From positions 23,353 to 87,352 of the forward strand of contig JAIBCD010000004.1 of assembly GCA_019694335.1 (NCBI GenBank): a stretch of 64,000 nucleotides of DNA, read 5' to 3'. The notes beneath the pieces were generated by a model. That model was not told the origin of the DNA. It did not search any database and saw nothing but the letters and a program-made list of their open reading frames with translations. The stretch comes from Rhodospirillaceae bacterium. Its GTDB lineage: Bacteria; Pseudomonadota; Alphaproteobacteria; Rhodospirillales; Rhodospirillaceae. Positions within the stretch are counted from its first letter, which is position 1; each line of letters starts with the position of its first letter. Positions 29,429 through 40,252 of the stretch are shown in pieces. The position numbers and the translations under genes were made by a program.

Positions 29429-29514
29429 GCGCGTTCGAAAAATACCGGCGGATGAAAACACACGTGAGCGACCAAAGCCTTATGCAAAGACAACAGGGGA
29501 GGTATCCGGCGGGT

Positions 29515-30687
29515 CTAATCCAACGCGGCCTTGAACCGGACCAAGCCATCGGCAAGATCGGCAATCAGATCGTCGGTATCCTCGAGTCCCACATGCAGGC
29601 GCACGCCAGGCATCGGTTCGGTCCAGGGCCTGGCGCTGCGCAGCGGGGTACTGGGGGCAATCAAACTCTCATAGCCGCCCCAGGAAAAACCCAGCGCGAA
29701 CAGCTTCATGCCGTCGATCAGGGCGGCCATCGCCTTGGCCGAGGCCTGGTGGAACACCACCCCCATCAGGCCCGACCCGCCGGTGAAGTCGCGCTTCCAT
29801 AGGGCATGGCCGGGATCGGACGGCAGCGGCGGATAGAGCACGCGCTTTACCTGGGGCTGCTCCTGCAACCACTTCGCCACGGTCCAGGCGTTCTCCTGGT
29901 GCTGTTTGAGGCGAACCCCCAAGGTGCGCAAACCGCGGGTGGCCAAGTAGACATCGTCCGGCGATGTCGCAAAACCTAAAGCCGACGCCGCTTTATAAAC
30001 ATCGGCGATGGCTTCGTCGGTGCCGGTGACCGCGCCCAGCATCACGTCCGAATGACCGACAATGTATTTGGTCGCGGCCTCCACCGAGAGATGCGCGCCC
30101 AGGGCCAGTGGGCGGCAGAACAGCGGGCTGGCCCAGGTGTTGTCCACCGCCACCTTGGCGCCGCGCGCACGCGCGGCGGCGGCGATGGCGGGAATGTCCT
30201 GGACCTCGAAGGTGTGCGAACCCGGTGACTCGCAGAACACCAGGGTCGTGTTATCGCGCAGCAGGTCGGCGATGCCGCCGCCGATCAACGGGTCGAAATA
30301 GCTGGTGTCGACGCCCATGTCCTTGAGAAAGCCCTCGCAGAAGGTGCGCGTCGGTTCATAGGCGGAGTCCGAAACCAGGATATGGTCGCCGGCCTTCACG
30401 CAACCGAGGATGGCGAGGGTGCAAGCCGAGAGCCCGGACGGTGTGAGCACGGTATCGGCGCCGCCGGCCAAGTCGGTGAGCGCTTCCTGCAGGGTCCAGT
30501 GGGTCGCGGTCCCGCGCCGGCCGTACGACAACACCTTGTCGCGCTTCTTGGTGTGCGCGTAGCTGTCGTGCATGGCGGCGACGCTGTCGAACACGATGGT
30601 CGAAGCGCGTACCACCGGGGTGTTGACCACGCCTGCGTTGCGCTTCTTGTCCACGCCCGCGCGGACGATCTTGGTGGGCTTTTTCAT
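29515..30687 (-). CDS. metC: Cystathionine beta-lyase (PLP-dependent)
   Basis: Cleaves cystathionine to homocysteine, pyruvate and ammonia in methionine synthesis. 390 residues of the Cys/Met metabolism PLP family. The PLP lysine is in EAATKYIVGHSDVMLG. LTPSGLSACTLAIL, DNTWASPLFCRPL and the C-terminal VRLHVGLEDTDDLIADL are typical. Family members differ in which thioether they split, so the exact substrate is inferred. It lies upstream of korA on the same strand. Confidence 0.88.
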   Translation of the reverse strand: MKKPTKIVRAGVDKKRNAGVVNTPVVRASTIVFDSVAAMHDSYAHTKKRDKVLSYGRRGTATHWTLQEALTDLAGGADTVLTPSGLSACTLAILGCVKAGDHILVSDSAYEPTRTFCEGFLKDMGVDTSYFDPLIGGGIADLLRDNTTLVFCESPGSHTFEVQDIPAIAAAARARGAKVAVDNTWASPLFCRPLALGAHLSVEAATKYIVGHSDVMLGAVTGTDEAIADVYKAASALGFATSPDDVYLATRGLRTLGVRLKQHQENAWTVAKWLQEQPQVKRVLYPPLPSDPGHALWKRDFTGGSGLMGVVFHQASAKAMAALIDGMKLFALGFSWGGYESLIAPSTPLRSARPWTEPMPGVRLHVGLEDTDDLIADLADGLVRFKAALD

Positions 30688-30806
30688 GGCTCAGCTTGTG
30701 GAAAAGTGGCCAGAACCTAATCCTCCGGGCCGTTCCTGGCGAGCACGAATCTCCCCCTTCATCAAAGGCTTGGCGGGTAGGCGGGAAAACACTCTAGGAT
30801 GCGGCC

Positions 30807-31703
30807 ATGGCAAAGCGTTTTCCTATGGTCCTGGCCCTCAGTGGCGTTCTGTTCCTCGGGGTACCGGCGTTTGGCGCCGATTCCAGGCCCCTCGCCGGGC
30901 TTGCCTATAGCCCTTCGAACATACGGACCGAGGCAGAGTTCGCCACATCCGCCCCGCCCGACAAACTGCGGGCCGATCTGGCCCCCCTGGCCGCCATTAC
31001 CCCGCGCCTGCGCACCTACGCCATGAGCAACGGCCTCGATCAGGTCGTGCCGATCGCCAAGGATCTTGGCCTGAAGGTTTCGGTCGGCATCTGGCTCCAG
31101 ACCGACCCTGCCATCGATGCCGCCGAGACCACCGCCGGGATCATGGCGGTGCTGCGGAATCCGACCGCCGTGGACCAGGTGTTCGTCGGCAATGAGGTGA
31201 TCACCAGCAAGTATCAGAGCATCGCCGCGCTGAAGGCCCGGATCGCCGAGGTGAAGGCCGCGCTGACCGAAGCGGGATTGAAGGACATCCCGGTCAGCAC
31301 CGCCGAGACCTGGAACATGTGGCTCGCGCATCCCGAACTCGCCAAGGACGTGGATTTCATCGGCGCGCATATCTGGCCGTATTGGGACGGCGTGCCGGTG
31401 GCGGACGCCGTGCCTTATGTGCTGCGCCGCTACAAGGAACTGCAAGCCGCGTTCCCGGGAAAGAAGATCGTGATCGCCGAAACCGGTTGGCCGGCCGCCG
31501 GACCGACGAACAAAGGCGCGGTGCCGTCGCAAGAAAACCAGGAGCGCTTCGTGCGCGCTTTCACCCACGCCGCCGCGGGACTGGATTACTACCTGTGCGA
31601 AGCCTACAGCCAACCCTGGAAGGCCGCGCGCGAAGGCAGCGTGATCGGCTCCGCCTGGGGAATCATGGACGATGCTCGCAAGCCGAAATTCACGTTGCGC
31701 TAA
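30807..31703 (+). CDS. GH17-like secreted beta-glucanase
   Basis: 298 residues with a signal peptide (FPMVLALSGVLFLGVPAFG-ADS). The two catalytic glutamates of glycoside hydrolase family 17 are in place: acid/base Glu130 in VFVGNEV and nucleophile Glu225 in IAETGWPAAG. RLRTYAM at the start of the barrel is also typical. Bacterial GH17-like enzymes act on beta-1,3-glucan or cyclic glucan synthesis. It stands alone, so the natural substrate is not known. Confidence 0.88.
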   Translation: MAKRFPMVLALSGVLFLGVPAFGADSRPLAGLAYSPSNIRTEAEFATSAPPDKLRADLAPLAAITPRLRTYAMSNGLDQVVPIAKDLGLKVSVGIWLQTDPAIDAAETTAGIMAVLRNPTAVDQVFVGNEVITSKYQSIAALKARIAEVKAALTEAGLKDIPVSTAETWNMWLAHPELAKDVDFIGAHIWPYWDGVPVADAVPYVLRRYKELQAAFPGKKIVIAETGWPAAGPTNKGAVPSQENQERFVRAFTHAAAGLDYYLCEAYSQPWKAAREGSVIGSAWGIMDDARKPKFTLR

Positions 31704-31717
31704 GGCAGCGTGCACAA

Positions 31718-31806
31718 CGAATAAATGTACCCGGTACAATTAAACATTCGCCGGCGCGTCACCGCATAGGGTCAGCGAATTAATTGTACCTGGTACAATT
31801 ATTCGC
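31718..31806. repeat. Pair of related palindromes between convergent genes
   Basis: Copy 1 contains TGTACCCGGTACA (31726-31738). Copy 2 contains the perfect 21-nt palindrome 31781-31801 centred on GTACCTGGTAC, flanked by GCGAAT and TTCGC. Together they also form a long imperfect inverted repeat across 31724-31801. Both are between the GH17 gene and the EpmC-like gene; the second overlaps the latter's stop. Confidence 0.8.
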
Positions 31807-32422
31807 CCCGCAGCGCGCGCACCGGCCGACCATCCGCATCGATCAACCCCCGCGCCTTGAGCATCTCGAGATGCTCCACAAAATGCTGGTGCGTGTTGGC
31901 CCGCTCCGGCAGCTCCAGCCAATTCTGTTCGGCGAAGGCGAGGATCGCGGGCTCGTCGTATTCCGCCTCCCACAAAATCCCGAGCAACGAAGCGAGATTC
32001 TCCTCGCGCTCCTTCACCGGAAAATCCACGCAGGCGGCGCGGTTGGCGTCGTCGATGAATCCGGTCTCGGGGCCCGCGCCGAGGCCGAAGTCCGGCAAGG
32101 CGCGGCGCTCCGCCGGCGCGACCTGCCAATGCGCGATTTCGTGAAACACCACGCTGGTCTCCGAGCGGGTGCGGATGACATGGCCATCCCAGGAATAGGC
32201 AACGGCGGGATCTTCGTCGCGGACCGCGATGCCCATCGCTTCGGCCAGCGCGACAGCTTTGCGACGGCCAACATGCAGGTCGGCGGAGAAGCCCGGACAG
32301 AACGCGGCGGTGGCGGCGATACGCTGGAACACCCGGCGCGCGAATGGGAACGCGGCAAGGCCAGCGTCGAAAACCGCCAGCACACCCGGCATCGCTTCCG
32401 GCTTGATGGGTGTTAAGATCAT
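31799..32422 (-). CDS. HExxH protein resembling EF-P hydroxylase (EpmC)
   Basis: 207 residues. VVFHEIAHWQVAPAERRALPDFGLGAGPETG resembles the metal region of EpmC (HEISHW...RR...DFG), which hydroxylates lysylated elongation factor P. Histidine-rich spacing and the length are in the same range. I saw no epmA, epmB or efp in the window, so the assignment rests on sequence likeness only; an unrelated zinc protease is the alternative. Confidence 0.55.
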   Translation of the reverse strand: MILTPIKPEAMPGVLAVFDAGLAAFPFARRVFQRIAATAAFCPGFSADLHVGRRKAVALAEAMGIAVRDEDPAVAYSWDGHVIRTRSETSVVFHEIAHWQVAPAERRALPDFGLGAGPETGFIDDANRAACVDFPVKEREENLASLLGILWEAEYDEPAILAFAEQNWLELPERANTHQHFVEHLEMLKARGLIDADGRPVRALRGE

Positions 32423-32549
32423 GGGCCCTCGTTCAATTATGGGGTCTTAATTGATCGGGGGGCGCGCCGTCCAGCCTTTGGCAGCAGGAATCCGTGCGGC
32501 CATGCGTTCTTTGTAAGAGCCTTCGGCGCCACAAACAGCCCGGTTCGCC

Positions 32550-34106
32550 ATGTCTGACACAGCTTTAGCCCGCCATCTCGCCGACCGCCTGGGGTTCGGA
32601 CCCCGGCCGGGCGATCTGGATCACATCGCCAAAACAGGCCCGGACCGCTGGATCGATCAACAACTTCACCCAGCGTCCCTGGCCTTGCCCAAGGAAGTAG
32701 CGGCACACCTCGCGCAACTGCGCACCTTGAGGATGAGCCCGGAGGAGACCTTCCTGGAATATGGTCCTCCGGCCTTGCGCGAAGCCAAGAGCCCGGAACA
32801 GCGCAAGGACATTCAAGAGCGCGCACGCATCGTTCCGGCCGAAGCCATCGAAGCGCGCATCTTGCGCGCGGTCTACAGCCCGGCGCAGCTGGAAGAATCC
32901 CTGGTCGATTTCTGGTTCAACCATTTCAATGTGTTTGCCGCCAAAGGCCTCGACCGCGTATGGATCGGCGCCTACGAGCGCGACGCCATCCGGCCGCATG
33001 TGCTGGGGCGCTTTCGCGATCTGCTCGGCGCCACCGCCAAACATCCCGCCATGCTGTTCTATCTCGACAACTGGCAGAACACCGCACCCAACGCGCCTGG
33101 CGCGCGCGGCAACTTCAAAGGCCTCAACGAGAACTACGCGCGCGAGCTGATGGAGCTGCATACCCTCGGCGTCGACGGCGGCTATAGCCAGGACGATGTC
33201 ATCACGCTGGCCAGGATCCTCACCGGCTGGGGTTTGGGCGGAGACGGCAGCCGCGCGCCGCAAGCCGCCGCGAAAGCGCGGCCGTTCGGCAAGCGCGTCG
33301 CGGTCGATCGCCGATTTCCGCCGGCGGAGCAAAAAGCGCAAGGCCGGCGCGGCGGAACGTTCGTGTTCGCCGAGAACCGCCACGACTTCTCGGATAAGAC
33401 CTTGCTTGGTCACAGGATCGCCGGCCGCGGAGAAGCGGAGGGTGAACAGGCGCTGGATCTGCTCGCGCGCCATCCCGCCACCGCCAAGCGCATCTCCTAT
33501 AAGCTCGCGCAATACTTCGTCGCCGACGAACCGCCGCAAGCGGTGGTCGACGCCGGGGCCGCCACCTTCGCGAAAACCGATGGCGACATCGCGGCGGTTC
33601 TGAGGACATTGTTCGCGCGCCCCGAATTCCGCGACCCGTCCGGCTTCAACACGCGCTTCAAGACGCCGCTGCGCTATGTGGTTTCATCGCTACGCGCGAG
33701 CGGCGCAACGGTGCGCAATTTCCGCCCGGCTTTCGGCCTGCTGCAGCAGTTGGGCCAGCCGCTCTACGGCTGCATCACGCCCGACGGCTATAAGTGCACC
33801 GAGGCCGCCTGGCTCAATCCCGACGGCATGACCCGGCGCGTGACTTACGCGCTGGCGCTGGCGGCGGGGCGTTTGCCGCTGTCCGAAAGCCCCGCCGATC
33901 AGCCGGCCGGCCCGCGGGCGGGCGCGCGACGCAACCCTGACGGCGGCGCGCTCCGCGCGCGTGGCAACGAACCGCCCGTGAATGTCGAAACGCTGATCGC
34001 GACCCTGGGCGGCATTTCCGAGAAAACCAGGGCCGTGGTCACGACCGCGCAACCGGAACTGCGCGCGGCGCTGGTGCTCGGCAGTCCCGACTTCATGCGG
34101 GGTTAG
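32550..34106 (+). CDS. DUF1800 family protein
   Basis: 518 residues of the DUF1800 family: DRLGFGPRPGDLD at the start, LVDFWFNHFNVF, PAMLFYLDNWQN, NENYARELMELHTLGVDGGYSQDDV and ARILTGW are characteristic. The family is usually exported or membrane-linked and is nearly always paired with DUF1501; no enzyme activity is established. No classical signal peptide is seen at this start. It is 9 bp before the DUF1501 gene, so they form one operon. Confidence 0.92.
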   Translation: MSDTALARHLADRLGFGPRPGDLDHIAKTGPDRWIDQQLHPASLALPKEVAAHLAQLRTLRMSPEETFLEYGPPALREAKSPEQRKDIQERARIVPAEAIEARILRAVYSPAQLEESLVDFWFNHFNVFAAKGLDRVWIGAYERDAIRPHVLGRFRDLLGATAKHPAMLFYLDNWQNTAPNAPGARGNFKGLNENYARELMELHTLGVDGGYSQDDVITLARILTGWGLGGDGSRAPQAAAKARPFGKRVAVDRRFPPAEQKAQGRRGGTFVFAENRHDFSDKTLLGHRIAGRGEAEGEQALDLLARHPATAKRISYKLAQYFVADEPPQAVVDAGAATFAKTDGDIAAVLRTLFARPEFRDPSGFNTRFKTPLRYVVSSLRASGATVRNFRPAFGLLQQLGQPLYGCITPDGYKCTEAAWLNPDGMTRRVTYALALAAGRLPLSESPADQPAGPRAGARRNPDGGALRARGNEPPVNVETLIATLGGISEKTRAVVTTAQPELRAALVLGSPDFMRG

Positions 34107-34115
34107 GAGAAACAC

Positions 34116-35339
34116 ATGTCGCGGTTCGACCGCCGTCACTTCCTGCAACTCGGCGCCGCCGGCACGGCGCTGATCCCGTTTGGCCGCAATGCCTTTGCCG
34201 CGAGCGCCCCCGGCAACAAGCGCCTGGTCGTGGTGCTGCTGCGCGGCGCGGTGGACGGCCTCAATGTCGTCGTTCCCCACGCAGAAGCCGCGTATTACGA
34301 GGCGCGGCCCACGATTGCGATCCCTCAACCGGCCCGCGACGGCGGCGCGCTCGATCTCGACGGTCATTTCGGCCTGCATCCCGCCATGGCCGCATTGATG
34401 CCGCACTGGCGCGACGGCACATTGGCGTTCGTGCCCGCGAGCGGATCGCCGGACGCCACCCGCTCCCACTTCGACGCCCAGGACTATATGGAGAGCGGCA
34501 CGCCAGGGCAGAAATCCACCGCCGACGGCTGGATGAACCGCCTGCTCACCGCACTGCCGGTCAAGCGCACCTCGACCACCGCCTTGAGTTTCGGCCCGAC
34601 GCTGCCCAGGATCTTTGCCGGGCCCAGCGACGTGGCGACGGTGCCGCTCGGCCGCGCGGCCGCCAGCCCCATCCCGCTCGACCGGCCGATCATCAACGCC
34701 GCCTTCGACCAGCTCTACACCGGCGAGGACGCCTTGAGCCGCGCCTATCGCGAGGGCCTCGAGTCCCACAAGAAGGTGATGAAAGACCTGCAGGCCGACA
34801 TGATGGCCGCCGACAACGGCGCGCCGTCGCCCGACACCTTCGGCCAGGACGCCGCGCACCTCGCACGGCTGATCAAACAGGATCCTTCGGTCAACCTCGC
34901 CTTCTTCGCCCTCGGCGGCTGGGACACCCACGTCAACCAGGGCGGCAGCGACGGCCAGCTCGCGGGGCGGCTCAAACCCCTCGCGGAAGGCCTCGCCGGC
35001 CTCGCCACCGGTCTGGGCAAGGACTATCAGGACACAGCCATCCTGGTGATGTCCGAGTTCGGCCGCACGGTGCATGAGAACGGCAACCGCGGCACCGACC
35101 ATGGCCACGGCAATGTCATGTGGGTGATGGGCGGTAGTGTTGCCGGAGGCAAAATCCACGGGCGCTGGCCCGGACTGGAGAGCGCGGCGCTCTACGAGAA
35201 CCGCGACCTCGCCGTCACCACGGACTTCCGCAGCGTGATCGCGTCCGTGCTCGCCGGGCACATGAAGCTCACGCCCGGCCAGGTCGCCGGAATTCTTCCG
35301 GGTGCACCGACCGGCGACATCGTTCTGGTCAGGGCCTGA
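34116..35339 (+). CDS. DUF1501 family protein with Tat signal
   Basis: 407 residues. A twin-arginine signal is visible (SRFDRRHFLQLGAAGTALIPFG), implying export in folded form. The mature part is a sulfatase-like alkaline phosphatase-superfamily fold: LRGAVDGLNVVVP, HFDAQDYMESGTPG, GGWDTHVNQGG and MSEFGRTVHENGNRGTDHGHGNVMWVMGG, with probable metal ligands Asp/His. Function unknown. Partner of the DUF1800 gene upstream. Confidence 0.92.
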   Translation: MSRFDRRHFLQLGAAGTALIPFGRNAFAASAPGNKRLVVVLLRGAVDGLNVVVPHAEAAYYEARPTIAIPQPARDGGALDLDGHFGLHPAMAALMPHWRDGTLAFVPASGSPDATRSHFDAQDYMESGTPGQKSTADGWMNRLLTALPVKRTSTTALSFGPTLPRIFAGPSDVATVPLGRAAASPIPLDRPIINAAFDQLYTGEDALSRAYREGLESHKKVMKDLQADMMAADNGAPSPDTFGQDAAHLARLIKQDPSVNLAFFALGGWDTHVNQGGSDGQLAGRLKPLAEGLAGLATGLGKDYQDTAILVMSEFGRTVHENGNRGTDHGHGNVMWVMGGSVAGGKIHGRWPGLESAALYENRDLAVTTDFRSVIASVLAGHMKLTPGQVAGILPGAPTGDIVLVRA

Positions 35340-35344
35340 AAACA

Positions 35345-35374
35345 AAAACGGCCCCGGTTGTCCGGGGCCGTTTT
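35345..35374. terminator. Bidirectional intrinsic terminator (DUF1501 / carD)
   Basis: A 13-bp stem of AAAACGGCCCCGG (35345-35357) with CCGGGGCCGTTTT (35362-35374) and loop TTGT. T-runs flank both strands, so it can stop the DUF1501 operon (+) and carD (-). Confidence 0.85.
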
Positions 35375-35397
35375 AGGTTTCAGATCACGGGATAGCC

Positions 35398-35937
35398 TTA
35401 GGCGGCGTTCAGCAGCTTTTCCAGCTTGGCGGTGGCCGCTTCCGGCTTGATCTTCTCCACGGCCGCCACTTCATGGGCGAGGCGCTCGAGCGCCTGCTCA
35501 TAAATCTGGCGTTCGCTGTAGGACTGTTCCGGCTGCGAGGCGCCGCGGTGCAGGTCGCGCACCACTTCGGCGATCGACACCGGGTCGCCCGAGTTGATCT
35601 TGGCTTCGTATTCCTGGGCGCGGCGGCTCCACATGGCGCGCTTCACGCGGGCGCGGCCCTTGAGGGTGGTGAGCGCGGTTTCCATGACCTTGCGGGTCGA
35701 AAGCTTGCGCAGGCCGGAATTCTCGACCTTGCGCACAGGCACGCGCAGGGTCATGCGGTCACGTTCGAAGCTGATGACGAACAGCTCGACCTTCTGGCCG
35801 CCGATCAGTTGCGACTCAATGCTGGTGACTTTGCCGACGCCATGCGCCGGGTAAACGACGAAATCCCCCGCCGAAAACGGGACGACGATCTTGGGTTCTT
35901 TTGCGGGCTTTGCTGCTGCAGTGGCTGCCTTAGGCAT
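35398..35937 (-). CDS. carD: CarD family transcription factor
   Basis: 179 residues. Residues about 20-80 form the RNA-polymerase-interacting Tudor-like domain (FSAGDFVVYPAHGVGKV, FVISFERDRMTLRVPV); the C-terminal half is helical and binds promoter DNA (RKVMETALTTLKGRARVKRAMWSRRAQEYEAKI). CarD stabilises the open complex, notably at rRNA promoters. An alanine/lysine-rich N-terminal tail is added. Conserved alphaproteobacterial neighbour of fdxA. Confidence 0.95.
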   Translation of the reverse strand: MPKAATAAAKPAKEPKIVVPFSAGDFVVYPAHGVGKVTSIESQLIGGQKVELFVISFERDRMTLRVPVRKVENSGLRKLSTRKVMETALTTLKGRARVKRAMWSRRAQEYEAKINSGDPVSIAEVVRDLHRGASQPEQSYSERQIYEQALERLAHEVAAVEKIKPEAATAKLEKLLNAA

Positions 35938-36157
35938 GTTGGGTCCTACTCCACACCGGGGTTTAGGTCGCCATCCCGATTTAAGCCTGATCCCCCCTCG
36001 CCCGGCCGACTTGGACCGGACTCTCCTCTTTTAAGGATCCTGGCTGACCCAGCCGGTGATGGCCGGGGCCGAGACGTGTTTTTGTTTATTGCTCCTTTTT
36101 CCGCGCAGAACTCTCAATAAATCAATAACTTATCGAGAATTTCCGGACACGGATCCG

Positions 36158-36193
36158 GGAGAAAAAATAATCCGCCGGGTTCCCCGACGGATT
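36158..36193 (-). terminator. Intrinsic terminator downstream of fdxA
   Basis: AATCCGCCGGG (36169-36179) pairs with CCCGACGGATT (36183-36193) with one mismatch; a TTATTTTTT run follows on the minus strand. It is about 240 bp after fdxA, and is read in that gene's direction. Confidence 0.55.
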
Positions 36194-36282
36194 ACCCATA
36201 TGGATATCATAAAAAGCGGGGAAAATACAGGTCAAAAGCCTGTCACATCCGTTAACGCATCGTGTCAACGGATAGGGCTAAC

Positions 36283-36328
36283 CCTAGGCCCTGTTATTCA
36301 AATTCTCAAACTACCCACAGGGCCTAGG
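36283..36328. repeat. Perfect 12-bp inverted repeat
   Basis: CCTAGGCCCTGT (36283-36294) and ACAGGGCCTAGG (36317-36328), separated by 22 bp of AT-rich DNA. It could be a 3'-end hairpin for fdxA or a protein-binding site. Confidence 0.7.
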
Positions 36329-36371
36329 TGTCTGATACCGGCGGCTTTTTCAGCGAAACCGGCCGTTTAGC

Positions 36372-36424
36372 CTGGTCGCATTTTGGGCGGCCGAACCGGT
36401 TCCCACTTCGGCCTACAATGCTCC
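36372..36424 (+). repeat. Intergenic palindromic repeat, copy 3
   Basis: Outer arms GCATT (36378-36382) and AATGC (36417-36421); inner arms GGCCGAA and TTCGGCC. Here the inner stem differs from copies 1 and 2 (GGAAAA/TTTTCC) but stays complementary. Located just after fdxA. Confidence 0.85.
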
Positions 36425-36433
36425 AAGAGCCGG

Positions 36434-36769
36434 TTACGAGCCGCTGCCGGGCTTGTCGCTCAGCAGGGCCTTCTTGCCGGGCTTGTCCTTCCATTCGTCG
36501 CCGTCGGCCGGGGCCTCGCCCTTGGCCGTAATGTTGGGCCACTTTTCGGCGTAGTCCTTGTTGATGGACGCCCATTCGGCGGCGGCCTCATCCGAGTCGG
36601 GAACGATGGCTTCGGCCGGGCACTCGGGCTCGCAAACGCCACAGTCGATGCATTCGTCGGGGTGGATGACCAGCATGTTCTCACCCTCGTAGAAGCAGTC
36701 CACCGGACAGACTTCGACGCAGTCCATGTACTTACACTTGATGCAGTTCTCGGTGACGACATAGGTCAT
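36434..36769 (-). CDS. fdxA: 7Fe ferredoxin FdxA
   Basis: 111 residues starting [33 protein letters not shown], then [16 protein letters not shown], the cysteine set for one 3Fe-4S and one 4Fe-4S cluster. Low-potential electron carrier in the cytoplasm; a possible partner for KorAB. ATG at 36767-36769 is preceded by GGAGAG; upstream reading from 36826 is not needed. Conserved position between CarD and the S4/helicase genes. Confidence 0.95.
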   Translation of the reverse strand: MTYVVTENCIKCKYMDCVEVCPVDCFYEGENMLVIHPDECIDCGVCEPECPAEAIVPDSDEAAAEWASINKDYAEKWPNITAKGEAPADGDEWKDKPGKKALLSDKPGSGS

Positions 36770-36866
36770 GGCTGCTCTCCCCTTGAGGCCTGCCCAAAAC
36801 AGATGTGGGCACGGGTGCGATGGCACCCAGGTATTCGATTTTGCCGAGGGGCGTCAACGCTGTTGT

Positions 36867-37180
36867 TTACTTGAGACGCGTTCTTAAAGGCAGGGCCGCG
36901 TCCACGGCCGCCAGGCGCTCGACCGCCGTCTCCTCGTAAAGCGTCCGGGCTTCGGGTGCGGGGCCACGGTGATCGGTGACGTCCTTGACCGCCAGGTGGC
37001 GGCGGGTAGCGCCGATGACGATCGCGAGCTTGTCGCCGGGATGCACGGCGGTGGCCGTCTTTTCCACGACCGTGCCGTTGAGCGTCACTTGGCCGCGTTC
37101 GATCAGCCGCTGGGCCAGCGCCCGGGATTTGCAGAAGCGCGCGAACCACAACCACTTGTCCAGACGCAGGGTGACGGTGT

Positions 37181-37184
<4 letters not shown>
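36867..37184 (-). CDS. S4-domain RNA-binding protein
   Basis: 105 residues, GTG start at 37182-37184 inside the helicase stop (GTGA overlap). LRLDKWLWFARFCKSRALAQRLIERGQVTLNG is the S4 RNA-binding module of HslR-type proteins. Probably binds structured rRNA; translational coupling to the helicase suggests they act together, but this is inference. Confidence 0.9.
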
Positions 37185-39652
<2,468 letters not shown>

Positions 39653-39698
39653 GGGCCTGTGCGAGCGAAACCGCGCCCGGTCGGGAGGGAGGGGAAGA

Positions 39699-40046
39699 TC
39701 AGTGGGCTTGGGCGCGCTTGTCCTTGCGGCGGTCGACGTAGGATTTGAGCTGCCGTTCGACCGCGCTGAAACTGTCGGCGAGGGCGGCGTTTATGTCCTG
39801 GTGGCCTTTGGCGTCCTTGGGGTCGCGGCCCGCCACCAGTTCGGCGCCGGGGACTTCCAGCACCACCGAGACATGGAACGGCTGGTCCTTGGTGGAGACC
39901 GCCCGGTGAACGCGCCCCACAACCACCTTGCAGCCGGTGATCCGGTCGAAATAGTGCTCAAGTTTTGCCACTTTCTCGCGGATGCGGGTTTCCACCGCGG
40001 CCGAGGTATCGACTCCGTGAAAGGCGATCTGAAGGGGAACTTGCAT
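39699..40046 (-). CDS. Ribosome hibernation factor (HPF/RaiA family)
   Basis: 115 residues. MQVPLQIAFHGVDTSAAVETRIREKVAKLEHYFDRITGCKVVVGR is the conserved N-terminal RaiA/HPF domain that sits in the ribosome's decoding region; no long C-terminal extension is present, so it is the short form. ATG at 40044-40046 has GGAG 10 nt upstream. It inhibits or protects ribosomes in stationary phase. Confidence 0.88.
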   Translation of the reverse strand: MQVPLQIAFHGVDTSAAVETRIREKVAKLEHYFDRITGCKVVVGRVHRAVSTKDQPFHVSVVLEVPGAELVAGRDPKDAKGHQDINAALADSFSAVERQLKSYVDRRKDKRAQAH

Positions 40047-40171
40047 CTGTTTTATGCTCCGTTGTTGATGCAAAAGGCCGGCCCGAGACGAAATATGTCT
40101 CCATCCCCTTCATGATGGGACGCAAATTCCACGAGAGCAACTCTTGACGAATTCAAAAGCCGTTTCCAGCC

Positions 40172-40200
40172 CTTGCCTTACCGGGCCGGCCATCTCATAT
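40172..40200 (+). promoter_or_regulatory. RpoH-type promoter of htpG
   Basis: CTTG (40172-40175), 18 nt, CTCATAT (40194-40200), about 50 bp before the htpG start. It matches the hsp20 promoter pattern on the minus strand at 24062-24035. Confidence 0.5.
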
Positions 40201-40252
40201 CTCCGCCCGCGAAACCGCTCATCGCTACAAATCACTACAGCTTGAGGATGCC

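Larger units (their letters stand above)
35938..36433. other. Long AT-rich intergenic region with inverted repeats
   Basis: 496 bp between carD and fdxA. It must carry the carD promoter. It holds three inverted repeats: ATCCGTT/AACGGAT (36247-36273), a perfect 12-bp one CCTAGGCCCTGT/ACAGGGCCTAGG (36283-36328) and repeat copy 3 near fdxA. A short ORF (56 codons from 36200) has no support. No known RNA gene was recognised. Confidence 0.6.

Noticed and set aside
30697..30722. Seventh copy of the palindromic repeat, reverse orientation
   Set aside because: It has only a CCACTTTTCC-like fragment; no paired arms, so it may be chance or a decayed copy.
30688..30806. SAM or SAH riboswitch before metC
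   Set aside because: I looked for conserved riboswitch cores in the leader and saw none.
36200..36370. Short 56-residue frame between carD and fdxA
   Set aside because: Overlaps inverted repeats, no ribosome site and no recognisable motif.
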